Assembly (NCBI GenBank): GCA_964599375.1
Contig: CAZREW010000013.1
Location: forward strand, 18,212-82,211
Length of the DNA stretch: 64,000 nucleotides
Direction of reading: 5' to 3'
DNA from: JAUWCL01 sp964599375
GTDB lineage: Bacteria; Krumholzibacteriota; Krumholzibacteriia; Krumholzibacteriales; Krumholzibacteriaceae
Part shown: positions 26,074-34,256 of the stretch, in pieces
How the letters are laid out: each line of letters begins with the position of its first letter
How positions within the stretch are numbered: the first letter of the stretch is position 1
The notes under the pieces: model-generated
Database searches by the model: none
What the model was told of the DNA's origin: nothing
Seen by the model: the letters and a program-made list of their open reading frames with translations, nothing else
Translations under genes and position numbers: made by a program

Positions 26074-27905
26074 CTCTCCATCACCCGGAGGGCGAGCCTG
26101 TACCGGTTGAAGGGCGCGCTCACCTGGACACCGGCGACTATGGGGCAGACCATTTCCAGGATCTCCGATGCGATCTTCACGCCTGCGTTCATGGCTTCTT
26201 CGCCGCCTCCCGAATCTTCCATCCTCTTCATTATCCAGTCCGGTACCGAGACCCCTGGAAGTTCGTTGTTCATGAACTCTGCATTTTTGAGGCTTGTCAG
26301 GGGCCAGATCCCAGCTATGACCGGTATATGCATGGATCTCGATTCCATATGCTCTATGAACAGTTCCAGAAGAGCAGGATCGAAGACCGGCTGCGTGACG
26401 GCGAATTCCGCTCCCGCGTCTACTTTCCAGAAAAACCTGTTCATCTCCTCCTCGAAATCGACTGCGCCCGGATTGACCCCGACGCCTATCAGGAAGGAGG
26501 TAGGCTCGTCCAGGCTCCTGCCTCCAATGTCGGTGCCTCTGTTAAGATGGTGTATCACGTTCGTCAGGCCTATCGAGTCGATATCGAACACGGCCGTAGC
26601 ATCAGGATAGTCTCCGGTTTTGATAGGGTCACCCGTGATGACAAGGATGTTACGCAGGCCCAGTGCGTGCGCTCCAAGGAGATCAGACTGCATTCCCAGG
26701 ATGTTCCTGTCCCTGCAGCAGTAATGAAGCACGGACTCTATCCTGGCTTCCCGCTCGATAAGGACGGCAAGCGCCAGGGGACTCATTCTCGAGGACGCCC
26801 TCGGGCTGTCGGGGATATTTATCGCGTCTATGCCGGATTCCGCGAGGAGCGATGCAGCCGCGAGGATCTTGCCTGGATTGCCGCCGCGGGGGGGGACCAT
26901 CTCGACCATCCGCACGAATTCACCCCCGGCGATCTTACGCGCGAGGGAGGATTTCTCAGCCATCGGGACTACGCGCAGGACATCGCTTCTCTCCCGGGGC
27001 TTGAGGCGGACCTCAGAGCCCGGCCTGACCGGCTTTACAGTCTTGAGGGCATCCGAGATAGCCTTTATATGAGCAGGTGTAGTGCCGCAGCAGCCCCCGA
27101 CGATCCGTGCTCCCGCTTTGACGAACCTGCGGGCGTATTCGGCCATATATTCCGGAGATGTCATGTATATATTCCTGCCATCGACGTTCTGGGGGATACC
27201 TGCGTTGGGTTGGGCGGATATCCATTTATGCACCACGCCGGCGATCTTTTCTATGGCTTCCAGCATCACCCTGGGACCGACAGAGCAGTTTACGCCCACG
27301 GCTTCGACGTCCCAGCCGTCCAGCCTTGAGGCGAATTCGGCCGGTTCGGTGCCGTACAGCCCCAGGCCATCCTGCTGGAGTGTCATCTGTGCGACGATGG
27401 GCAGAGCTGTAACCGACCGGACTCCATTGATAGCCTGATGTATCTCGTTCAGATCCGCGAAGGTCTCAAGGACGAATATATCGACCCCGCCTTCGAGAAG
27501 CGCGGCGGCCTGTTCAGCGAACGCCGCTTCAGCCTCCTCGTTCGATGTGGGGCCCCAGGGCTCGATGCGTATGCCGAGAGGGCCGATCGCTCCCGCGACG
27601 ACCACCCGGCCACCCGAAGCGCGGCAAGCCAGCGCGGCGCCGGCCGAGTTTATCTCTTTGAGCCTGCCCTCAAGACCATGAAGAGAGAGCTTGAACCTGT
27701 TGGCGCCGAAGGTGTTGGTCTCTATGACACCGGCCCCGGCGCCGATGTACTCCTCGTGGATCTGCTCGACAAGTCCGGGATTGCTGAGATTAGTCTCATC
27801 GAAGCACCTGTTTATGAAAACTCCCCTGTCGTAGAGCATGGTGCCCATCGCACCATCAAAGAGCACGACACCCTCGGACAGCATATCCAGGAACCTGGAA
27901 CCCAC
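26070..27905 (-). CDS. Homocysteine S-methyltransferase / methylenetetrahydrofolate reductase fusion
   Basis: A 611-residue two-domain protein like Bacillus YitJ. Residues about 1-290 form the homocysteine methyltransferase, with zinc-ligand motifs VGVNCSVGP and GGCCGTTPAHI. Residues about 315-611 form a MetF-type reductase (MVEMVPPRGGNP, LLGAHALGLRNILVITGDP, GVGVNPGA, AVTQPVFDP). Joined, they would produce methyl-THF and use it, or another methyl donor, to make methionine. It starts with GTG, five bases after a near-perfect GGGAGGTGAT. No S-box riboswitch is visible in the short 67-base leader-plus-gap to proS. It is transcribed divergently from proS, and its stop overlaps the upstream convergent gene. 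Confidence 0.9.
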   Translation of the reverse strand: MGSRFLDMLSEGVVLFDGAMGTMLYDRGVFINRCFDETNLSNPGLVEQIHEEYIGAGAGVIETNTFGANRFKLSLHGLEGRLKEINSAGAALACRASGGRVVVAGAIGPLGIRIEPWGPTSNEEAEAAFAEQAAALLEGGVDIFVLETFADLNEIHQAINGVRSVTALPIVAQMTLQQDGLGLYGTEPAEFASRLDGWDVEAVGVNCSVGPRVMLEAIEKIAGVVHKWISAQPNAGIPQNVDGRNIYMTSPEYMAEYARRFVKAGARIVGGCCGTTPAHIKAISDALKTVKPVRPGSEVRLKPRERSDVLRVVPMAEKSSLARKIAGGEFVRMVEMVPPRGGNPGKILAAASLLAESGIDAINIPDSPRASSRMSPLALAVLIEREARIESVLHYCCRDRNILGMQSDLLGAHALGLRNILVITGDPIKTGDYPDATAVFDIDSIGLTNVIHHLNRGTDIGGRSLDEPTSFLIGVGVNPGAVDFEEEMNRFFWKVDAGAEFAVTQPVFDPALLELFIEHMESRSMHIPVIAGIWPLTSLKNAEFMNNELPGVSVPDWIMKRMEDSGGGEEAMNAGVKIASEILEMVCPIVAGVQVSAPFNRYRLALRVMES

Positions 27906-27960
27906 AGGAAATCACCTCCCAGTCGCTGCAGTTCAATCTTGCACAGGTTTAACCTTACGT

Positions 27961-27988
27961 AGTATATACTGATTGCGTGAGGATTCAA
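27961..27988 (-). promoter_or_regulatory. Promoter of the minus-strand methyltransferase/MTHFR gene, overlapping a palindrome
   Basis: On the minus strand, TTGAAT (27983-27988) and TATACT (27961-27966) are 16 bases apart, with 4 and 5 of 6 consensus matches. The -10 lies in the perfect 10-bp palindrome AGTATATACT (27961-27970). On the plus strand the same palindrome offers a TATATA -10, with TTGCAC 18 bases upstream, facing proS. A shared divergent promoter is therefore possible. Confidence 0.45.
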
Positions 27989-28032
27989 TCGATTATCCCC
28001 GGCCCGCGGGCGGGGGAGGAAGAAGAGGGATA

Positions 28033-29739
28033 ATGCGCTGGTCCGAGAGCCTGATACCGACACTGAAGGAAAACCCCAGGGAAGCAGAGATACCGAGCCA
28101 CATGCTTATGCTCAGGGCCGGACTGATCAAGAAGCTTACTTCCGGCGTCTATACGTTCCTGCCGGTCGGCCTGAGGGTGCTTAAAAAGATCGAACAGATC
28201 ATACGCGAGGAGATGGATGCGTCGGGATGCCAGGAACTTCTCATGCCCATCCTGCATCCGGAGGAGATATACGGTGAGAGCGGGAGGCTTAAGAGCTTCG
28301 GCCCGGAACTCTTCAAGCTGAAGGACGGAAGGGGCAGGGTCTTCGCTCTCGGACCTACGCACGAAGAAGTCATAACCATGATAGCCCGCGACGAGATGCG
28401 TAGCTACAGGGACCTTCCGCAGACCCTTTACCAGATCTTGACCAAGTTCAGGGACGAGATAAGGCCGAGATACGGGGTCATGCGCGCCCGCGAATTCATA
28501 ATGAAGGACGCGTACTCCTTCCACGCCGACGAGGAGTGCCTAGACAGGACATACAGGCGTATCGAAGCGGCATATCGCAGGATCATCGAGAGATGCGGTC
28601 TCGAATATGTCATCGTGGAGGCAGAATCGGGCTACATAGGGGGGAACGAGTCGCACGAATTCATGGTCCTCGCTGAGAACGGGGAGGACCTTCTGCTCTC
28701 GTGCCAATGCGGATACGCGGTCAATCTCGAAAAAGCCACGGCGAGAGGCGGGCAGGGAAGAAGAGGCGAGCCGCAGGACAGGTACGAGGAGATAGACACC
28801 CCCGGCGCTTCGACGATCGAACAGGTCTCGGAGTTTCTCGGAGTCCCGTCTGAGGGGATCGTAAAGACTCTCCTTTACAGGACGGGAGACAGGAACGTGG
28901 CTGTCCTTGTCCCGGGAGACCGTGAAGTCAACGATATAAAACTCGTCAGGGTCTTCGGCGACACCGATATCCGTTTCCTCGAACCAGACGAGATCGAAGA
29001 GGTCACAGGCGGACCGGTGGGCTTCTCCGGTCCTGTGGGGCTTCCCGCCAGCGTCGAAGTAGTGGCCGACACGCTAATAGGAGATTTTGAGGGGATGGTC
29101 GTGGGGGCTAACAGGGCCGACACCCATTTCAAGGGAGTTGTAGTCGGCCGGGACTTCGAGATAGGCAGGTTCGAGGACCTGGTATACGCCCGCGAGGGTG
29201 ACCTCTGTCCGCGATGCGGCAAGGGCCTTTCCTCGAGCCGCGGGATAGAGGTAGGACACATATTCAAACTGGGTACGAAATACTCATCCGCGATGAACGC
29301 CACTTTCCTCGATGAGAAAGGGGAGAGTCACCCCTTCATAATGGGGTGCTACGGATTCGGCGTTAGCAGGATGGTCGCCGCGGCCATCGAGCAGAACTTC
29401 GACAAGGACGGTATCGTCTGGCCGATGGCGATAGCGCCGTTCCAGGTCCTGCTTCTCCCGCTGAACACCGCGGATGAAGCGGTTATGAAAGCTGCCATCC
29501 GGCTGGAAGAAAGACTGGCAGGAGCAGGCCTGGAAGTCCTGATGGATGACAGGGACTTGAGCCCGGGAGTCAAGTTCAAGGACGCGGACCTGATCGGCGT
29601 ACCACTGCGGATCACAATCGGCAGAAAGATAAAGGATGAGGTAGTCGAGCTCTTTTACAGGAAGACTGGGCAGGTCGAGGACCTGGCCGTCGATGAAGCC
29701 GCCGGTAAGGTTATCGGGATAGCTGGGATCGGTGGCTAG
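28033..29739 (+). CDS. proS: Prolyl-tRNA synthetase
   Basis: ProS charges tRNA-Pro; two tRNA-Pro genes lie later in the window. The 568-residue protein is the bacterial type. The class II core has motif 1 around LPVGLRVLKKIEQIIREEMD, motif 2 RPRYGVMRAREFIMKDAYSF and motif 3 GCYGFGVSRMVAAAIEQ. Between motifs 2 and 3 lies the YbaK-type editing insertion (about residues 225-390), which clears misacylated Ala-tRNA. The C-terminal anticodon-binding domain follows. ATG 28033 is preceded by AGAGGGA; the upstream in-frame extension is low-complexity and unlikely to be translated. Its TAG overlaps the rpsT stop in CTAG. Confidence 0.96.
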   Translation: MRWSESLIPTLKENPREAEIPSHMLMLRAGLIKKLTSGVYTFLPVGLRVLKKIEQIIREEMDASGCQELLMPILHPEEIYGESGRLKSFGPELFKLKDGRGRVFALGPTHEEVITMIARDEMRSYRDLPQTLYQILTKFRDEIRPRYGVMRAREFIMKDAYSFHADEECLDRTYRRIEAAYRRIIERCGLEYVIVEAESGYIGGNESHEFMVLAENGEDLLLSCQCGYAVNLEKATARGGQGRRGEPQDRYEEIDTPGASTIEQVSEFLGVPSEGIVKTLLYRTGDRNVAVLVPGDREVNDIKLVRVFGDTDIRFLEPDEIEEVTGGPVGFSGPVGLPASVEVVADTLIGDFEGMVVGANRADTHFKGVVVGRDFEIGRFEDLVYAREGDLCPRCGKGLSSSRGIEVGHIFKLGTKYSSAMNATFLDEKGESHPFIMGCYGFGVSRMVAAAIEQNFDKDGIVWPMAIAPFQVLLLPLNTADEAVMKAAIRLEERLAGAGLEVLMDDRDLSPGVKFKDADLIGVPLRITIGRKIKDEVVELFYRKTGQVEDLAVDEAAGKVIGIAGIGG

Positions 29740-29981
29740 AGAGTCTTTTTCGAGAGCCTGGACTTGATACGCGCGGCGGTCCTGTGATGGATGATACCCA
29801 TCTTGGCCGACTTGTCTACCCTGGAAGCGAGAGCGGAATAGCTCTCCCTGGCCTTGGCGCTGTCCTCGATGGCCTTGAATTCCTTGATCTCCTTGCGGAG
29901 AAGGCTCCTGTGCTTCTTGTTCGTCATGCGCCTATTCTCGTTCTGGCGCATCCTCTTCTCTGCAGACTTATGATTCGGCAT
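29736..29981 (-). CDS. rpsT: 30S ribosomal protein S20
   Basis: An 81-residue, very basic protein starting MPNHKSAEKRMRQNENRR, a clear S20 N-terminus; it binds 16S rRNA. The end (GIIHHRTAARIKSRLSKKTL) matches the conserved S20 C-terminal helix. GGAGGTG lies upstream of the ATG. A strong promoter is placed in the start of the divergent uvrC gene. The stop codon shares CTAG with the proS stop. Confidence 0.97.
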   Translation of the reverse strand: MPNHKSAEKRMRQNENRRMTNKKHRSLLRKEIKEFKAIEDSAKARESYSALASRVDKSAKMGIIHHRTAARIKSRLSKKTL

Positions 29982-30008
29982 CCGGTATACACCTCCAAGT
30001 GATTCGAT

Positions 30009-30037
30009 AACATAACGGAAGGCCCCTGCTTTGTCAA
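30009..30037 (-). promoter_or_regulatory. rpsT promoter
   Basis: On the minus strand a perfect -35 TTGACA (30032-30037) is followed after 17 bases by TATGTT (30009-30014). The -35 covers the TTG start codon of uvrC (30031-30033). A predicted start near 30002 leaves a leader of about 20 bases before rpsT. Confidence 0.6.
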
Positions 30038-31842
30038 GTAGTCAGAAAAACAAAATCCGCGAAAAGGTGGACCGGATGCCCGACTCTCCCGGGGTATATT
30101 TCTTCAAGAATCGGCGAGGCCGGATCATTTACGTCGGGAAGGCGAAAAATCTCGTCAACAGGGTGCGCAGCTACTTGCAGGGACCTGAGCGGCTCGATCC
30201 CAAGACCAGGGCTCTGATGGAAGCAGCCGGATCCGTGGACTATATAGCCACTGAGAACGAGGTGGAAGCCCTTGTGCTTGAAGCAAGCATGATAAGGGAA
30301 TACCGCCCTCGGTATAATATCCGGCTGAAGGATGATAAGCGATATCCTTACTTGAAGATAACGGCGAACGAAGAATTTCCGAGGCTCCTGCTTGTGCGCA
30401 GGGTCCTCGACGATGGAGCCGAGTACTACGGGCCTTACACAGACGCCGGCGCCGTAAGGAGGACCCTGAAGACGATAAAGACGATCTTTCCCCTGAGAGA
30501 CTGCAAGGGTACCTTCAGAAAACGCAGCAGGGAGTGTCTCAATTTCCAGATCGGGAGGTGCCTCGGCCCTTGTACCGGCAGAACCGATCCAGAGGAGTAC
30601 GGAAAGGTAGTCAGACAGCTCAGGATGTTCCTTCGCGGGCAGAACGAGGCGCTGGTCGAACAACTGCGCAGGTCGATGGAATCTCACTCGGCGGCAAGAC
30701 GCTACGAAGAGGCCTCAGTCGCGAGAGACCAGATCGCTTCGATCACGAAGATAAGCGGGAGACAGCACGTAGTCGACCCCGGTGACGTGGACGAGGACGC
30801 CGTGGCTATGGCCCGGGAAGGAGGGAACGCATGCGGAGTCGTGATGAGGATACGCGAAGGCAGGATCCTCAGCTCCGAGACCTTCATGATACCAGTTAAC
30901 GTAAATGATGATATTACTGTGCTGTACGAGGAATTTATCAAGTTGTACTATAACAGCGCGCTCGATATACCGCCTGGTATACTGGCTCAGCACAAGCTCC
31001 CGGAGCAGAAACTTATTTCGCGCTGGCTCAGCGGGAAGACCGGCAGACGCGTGTCTATCTCAGTTCCAGTGCGGGGGCACAGGCGAAAACTGGTCGGCCT
31101 TGCCGAAAAAAACGCGGCTTCGCGACTTCTCACGCTGAGAGGCAGAAAAGCGTCAGCAGACAGGGAGCTCAGAGAACTCAAGAAAGCCCTCGGGCTTATC
31201 TCCACCCCATCCCGGATAGAGGCTTTCGACATATCGAATGTCCAGGGGACTGGCGCCGTAGGTTCCATGGTGACCTTCCTGGACGGCCAGCCACTGAGAT
31301 CCGGGTACAGGCATTTCAGGATCAGGAATGTAGAGGGGCAGGATGATTTCGCGATGCTCAGGGAGGTCCTGCTGAGAAGGCTTGAACGCCTGAAGGAGGG
31401 AAGAAGCAGGCGTCCCGATCTTCTTCTGGTGGATGGCGGAAGGGGACAGGTCTCCGCGGCTGTGGAAGCAATGCGCGAAAGCGGCCTCTCGCCTATTGCC
31501 GTGGCGGGTCTGGCCAAGAAGAACGAGGAGATATTCCTGCCGGGAATAAAAGCCCCTATATCGCTCCCCCGGAGAAATCCAGGTCTGAAGCTGCTCCAGA
31601 AGGCACGTGACGAGGCTCACAGATTCGCTGTATCCTATCACAGGAAGATCCGGAGCCGGGGGCTGGTCGAATCGGCACTTGATGGGATCCCTGGAGTGGG
31701 AGAGTACAGGAAGACGCTGCTGCTTGTCCGTTTCGGCAGCATCGCCGGGCTGAGCAAAGCTGATGAATCCGAGATAGCGGCCGTGATGGGCATCGGCCCT
31801 GTGACCGCAAGGAAGATCCATGAATACCTCCACGGGAAATAA
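30031..31842 (+). CDS. uvrC: Excinuclease ABC subunit C
   Basis: UvrC makes both incisions in nucleotide excision repair. The 603-residue protein has an N-terminal GIY-YIG domain (PGVYFFKNRRGRIIYVGKA), a UVR motif for UvrB binding (about 205-240, ending YEEASVARDQIASI), an RNase H-like domain (IEAFDISNVQGTGAVGSMV) and a C-terminal helix-hairpin-helix pair (GIPGVGEYRKTLL, MGIGPVTARKIHEYL). TTG 30031 is used because GGAAGG is 8 bases upstream and the conserved run before PGVY needs residues ahead of ATG 30076. Its end overlaps xerD by 23 bases. Confidence 0.95.
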   Translation: MSSSQKNKIREKVDRMPDSPGVYFFKNRRGRIIYVGKAKNLVNRVRSYLQGPERLDPKTRALMEAAGSVDYIATENEVEALVLEASMIREYRPRYNIRLKDDKRYPYLKITANEEFPRLLLVRRVLDDGAEYYGPYTDAGAVRRTLKTIKTIFPLRDCKGTFRKRSRECLNFQIGRCLGPCTGRTDPEEYGKVVRQLRMFLRGQNEALVEQLRRSMESHSAARRYEEASVARDQIASITKISGRQHVVDPGDVDEDAVAMAREGGNACGVVMRIREGRILSSETFMIPVNVNDDITVLYEEFIKLYYNSALDIPPGILAQHKLPEQKLISRWLSGKTGRRVSISVPVRGHRRKLVGLAEKNAASRLLTLRGRKASADRELRELKKALGLISTPSRIEAFDISNVQGTGAVGSMVTFLDGQPLRSGYRHFRIRNVEGQDDFAMLREVLLRRLERLKEGRSRRPDLLLVDGGRGQVSAAVEAMRESGLSPIAVAGLAKKNEEIFLPGIKAPISLPRRNPGLKLLQKARDEAHRFAVSYHRKIRSRGLVESALDGIPGVGEYRKTLLLVRFGSIAGLSKADESEIAAVMGIGPVTARKIHEYLHGK

Positions 31843-32737
31843 GGGCCTTGGCTTGTTCGAGGCTCTCGCTGAAGCCTACATCGATCATCTTTCGGTCGAG
31901 AAGGGACTCAGCCAGCTGACGATAGACGCTTACAGGAGTGACCTGCGGGAATACTTCTCGTGGCTTGCCGGCGCGGGAATCGAATCACCGGATATGATCG
32001 ATCTTGATTCGAGTCTCCGTTTCACGGCGAGCCTCGAGGGCGTGAGGAGCCGATCCTCGAGGTCAAGGATCCTCAGCGCCGTAAAAGGCTTCCACAGGTT
32101 TCTGTACCGAGAGGAAGAGCTGGACGATCTCGATATAATATCCATAACGGCCCCGAAGATCAGGAGGCATGTCCCCTTCGTGCTCTCCCAGGAGGAAACG
32201 GCAAGACTCCTCGACCAGCCCGACGGCTCCCGGACAGGGATAAGAGACAGGGCGATGCTCGAGATGGCTTACTCGACAGGCATGAGGGTATCCGAGGTCT
32301 GCGGATTGCTGTTCGAATCGCTCGATCTCGACTCGAGACTTGTCCGCATCAAAGGGAAGGGAGGAAAGGAGAGGATCGTCCCGGCAGGTTCTCTGGCGCT
32401 CAAAGCGCTTGAGAGGTACATCTCGGAATCGAGGCCCCTGCTGCTTGGGGACAGACCCGTACCTTTCGTATTCCTCAATTATCGGGGTGGGCCTATCTCC
32501 AGGGTCACCTTCTGGAAGCTCCTGAAGAAATACGCAGCCATGGCCGGCCTGCCAGGGGACGTGACCCCTCACACGCTCAGGCACTCATTCGCGACCCACC
32601 TGGTAGAGGGAGGAGCGGACCTCAGGGCCGTACAGGAGCTGCTCGGCCATTCCAGCATAGCGACCACCCAGATCTACACGCGCCTCGACGTCGATTATCT
32701 TCTCGAAGTGCACAAGACTTTCCACCCAAGGGGCTGA
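31820..32737 (+). CDS. xerD: Tyrosine recombinase XerD
   Basis: The second Xer recombinase in the window, 305 residues. It has an N-terminal core-binding domain (about 15-105, AYIDHLSVEKGLSQLTIDAY) and a catalytic domain with STGMRVSEV, HTLRHSFATHLVEGGADL and LLGHSSIATTQIYTRL carrying the nucleophile Tyr. AAGGAAGATCC upstream of ATG 31820 lies inside uvrC, so translation is probably coupled. The scpA-scpB-rluB genes downstream are the usual neighbours of xerD in many bacteria, which is why I call this one XerD and the 17470 gene XerC. Confidence 0.9.
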   Translation: MNTSTGNKGLGLFEALAEAYIDHLSVEKGLSQLTIDAYRSDLREYFSWLAGAGIESPDMIDLDSSLRFTASLEGVRSRSSRSRILSAVKGFHRFLYREEELDDLDIISITAPKIRRHVPFVLSQEETARLLDQPDGSRTGIRDRAMLEMAYSTGMRVSEVCGLLFESLDLDSRLVRIKGKGGKERIVPAGSLALKALERYISESRPLLLGDRPVPFVFLNYRGGPISRVTFWKLLKKYAAMAGLPGDVTPHTLRHSFATHLVEGGADLRAVQELLGHSSIATTQIYTRLDVDYLLEVHKTFHPRG

Positions 32738-32759
32738 ATGCGCCGTTTCAAACATCTTG

Positions 32760-32788
32760 TTGACACAAACCTGTGCATCACTTAGCAT
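32760..32788 (+). promoter_or_regulatory. Promoter of the scpA operon
   Basis: A perfect -35 TTGACA is followed after exactly 17 bases by TAGCAT (4 of 6). It sits just after the xerD stop, giving a predicted start near 32795 and a leader of about 65 bases before scpA. It probably drives scpA, scpB, rluB and perhaps hisC onwards. Confidence 0.55.
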
Positions 32789-32807
32789 TCCGTTTGATCC
32801 ACATCAT

Positions 32808-32835
32808 CCGGAGAAGCCTCCGGCAGAGTGTTTTT
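32808..32835 (+). promoter_or_regulatory. Leader hairpin before scpA
   Basis: A 6-bp GC-rich stem CCGGAG / CTCCGG with an AAGC loop lies inside the predicted scpA leader. A run of five T begins seven bases later. It could be a weak terminator for xerD or an attenuator-like element; the gap before the T-run makes both uncertain. Confidence 0.3.
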
Positions 32836-32860
32836 ACGATCGTTAAGGAACGGACCGTCC

Positions 32861-33616
32861 ATGAGTTATCATGTGCGCCTGACCCAGTTCGAGGGACCCC
32901 TCGACCTTCTGCTGCACCTTATCCGCAGGGATAAGATAAACATATACGACATACCCATCTCTCACATAACAAGGGAGTATCTTTCTTACATAGAGATCAT
33001 GCAGGAGCTGAGACTCGAGGTGGCCGGAGAGTTTTTCGTCATGGCGGCGACTCTGATGCGGATAAAGGTCCAGATGCTGCTGCCCCGCAGGCCCGAGGAT
33101 GAGGAAGAGGAAGACCCGAGGGAAGAGCTCGTCAGAAACCTCCTCGAATACCGCAAGTTCAAGGAAGCGGCCAGTCACTTCGCCGAGAAGGAAAACGACA
33201 GGAGAAAGGTATTCACCCGGCCGGCAGCAAGGCCGACCGCTGGCGGCGAAGAGCCCGTACTGATGGAGGTCTCCATATTCGACCTTGTGGACGCTTTCAA
33301 GAAGGTCATGGATGACCTGAAGAAGCAGATCAGTTACAGGATCGAGAAGGAATCATGTACCGTCGAGGAGAAGATCGGTCATATCCGAGGCAGATTGAAT
33401 GGCAGATCGGAAATCCTTTTCACCGAACTCTTTTCCGGGAAGACGGACCGGGTAGAGATCATCGTCACATTCCTTGCCATCCTGGAGATGGTCAGGCTCG
33501 GTGAACTCTCCGCCAGGCAGATGAAATCAGGCGGCGACGTCTGGCTATACAGGCCTGGGCGCGCACCAGAGGAAGGACTTAAGGAGTTACCCGATGGAGT
33601 CAGGCAACAGGGTTGA
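32861..33616 (+). CDS. scpA: Segregation and condensation protein A
   Basis: ScpA is the kleisin that links SMC heads in chromosome condensation. The 251-residue protein has the conserved N-terminal SMC-binding region (LTQFEGPLDLLLHLIRRDKI), an acidic linker (PEDEEEEDPREEL) and a C-terminal winged-helix part (FTELFSGKTDRVEIIVTFLA) that contacts the other head. ATG 32861 fits the family start, with AAGGAACGG about 8 bases upstream. It overlaps scpB by 23 bases. No smc gene is in the window. Confidence 0.93.
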   Translation: MSYHVRLTQFEGPLDLLLHLIRRDKINIYDIPISHITREYLSYIEIMQELRLEVAGEFFVMAATLMRIKVQMLLPRRPEDEEEEDPREELVRNLLEYRKFKEAASHFAEKENDRRKVFTRPAARPTAGGEEPVLMEVSIFDLVDAFKKVMDDLKKQISYRIEKESCTVEEKIGHIRGRLNGRSEILFTELFSGKTDRVEIIVTFLAILEMVRLGELSARQMKSGGDVWLYRPGRAPEEGLKELPDGVRQQG

Positions 33617-34256
33617 GACCGGCAGGCTCGCCTCGGAGATAGAAGCGCTGCTTTTCGCATCGGATACTCCGATAAGTGTCGGCAGGCTCTCATCCATTAC
33701 AGGCGAATCGTCTGCGAAGACCATCAAGGAAGCGATCGGAGAGCTGGAAGAGTTCTACCGTTCCTGCGGCCGGAGCTTCGGGATCGTCGAAGTCGCCGGG
33801 GGGTACCAGATCGCGACTCTGCCCGAATTCGCTCCCACAGTCTCGCTCCTTTTCAAGAGCAGGAGAAAGTCCAGGCTCACGCAGGCCGCGCTCGAGACTC
33901 TCGCGATCATAGCCTACAGGCAGCCGATCAGCAGAGCCGGCGTAGAGGCTATCAGGGGAGTCAACTGCGATGGCGTACTCGCAACGCTCACTGAACGGGA
34001 ACTTGTCGCTATCAGCGGGAGGGGAGAGGGTCTCGGAAGGCCGTTCCTCTATTCTACTACATCGACATTCCTGGAATACCTCGGCCTGAAAGACATCAGG
34101 GACATCCCGGATATGGCGGAACTCGAGAAGAGCCTTGAGACTCTCGAACTCATTCCGCCGCCGGCGCATCCGGATGAAGACGTCGAGAAACCCACAGACA
34201 CGGATGGACCCGGGTACGGCAACGCAGAAGAAGACGACGGGACAGATGAGCCCTAA
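33594..34256 (+). CDS. scpB: Segregation and condensation protein B
   Basis: ScpB is a paired winged-helix protein that binds ScpA in the SMC complex. The 220-residue protein has the first winged helix at about 10-85 (EIEALLFASDTPISVGRLSS) and the second at about 90-170 (ALETLAIIAYRQPISRAGVE, the strongest family motif). A charged tail after residue 185 is not conserved. AAGGAG lies 9 bases before ATG. It overlaps both scpA and the rluB start. Confidence 0.93.
   Translation: MESGNRVETGRLASEIEALLFASDTPISVGRLSSITGESSAKTIKEAIGELEEFYRSCGRSFGIVEVAGGYQIATLPEFAPTVSLLFKSRRKSRLTQAALETLAIIAYRQPISRAGVEAIRGVNCDGVLATLTERELVAISGRGEGLGRPFLYSTTSTFLEYLGLKDIRDIPDMAELEKSLETLELIPPPAHPDEDVEKPTDTDGPGYGNAEEDDGTDEP

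Noticed and set aside
26328..27329. Plus-strand open frame (about 333 codons) opposite the methyltransferase/MTHFR fusion
   Set aside because: The minus-strand gene has both complete enzyme domains and a strong Shine-Dalgarno; the plus frame has no conserved motif.
27906..27960. Possible S-box or cobalamin riboswitch before the methionine-related fusion
   Set aside because: The predicted leader is only about 55 bases, too short, and no S-box or B12-box motif is visible.
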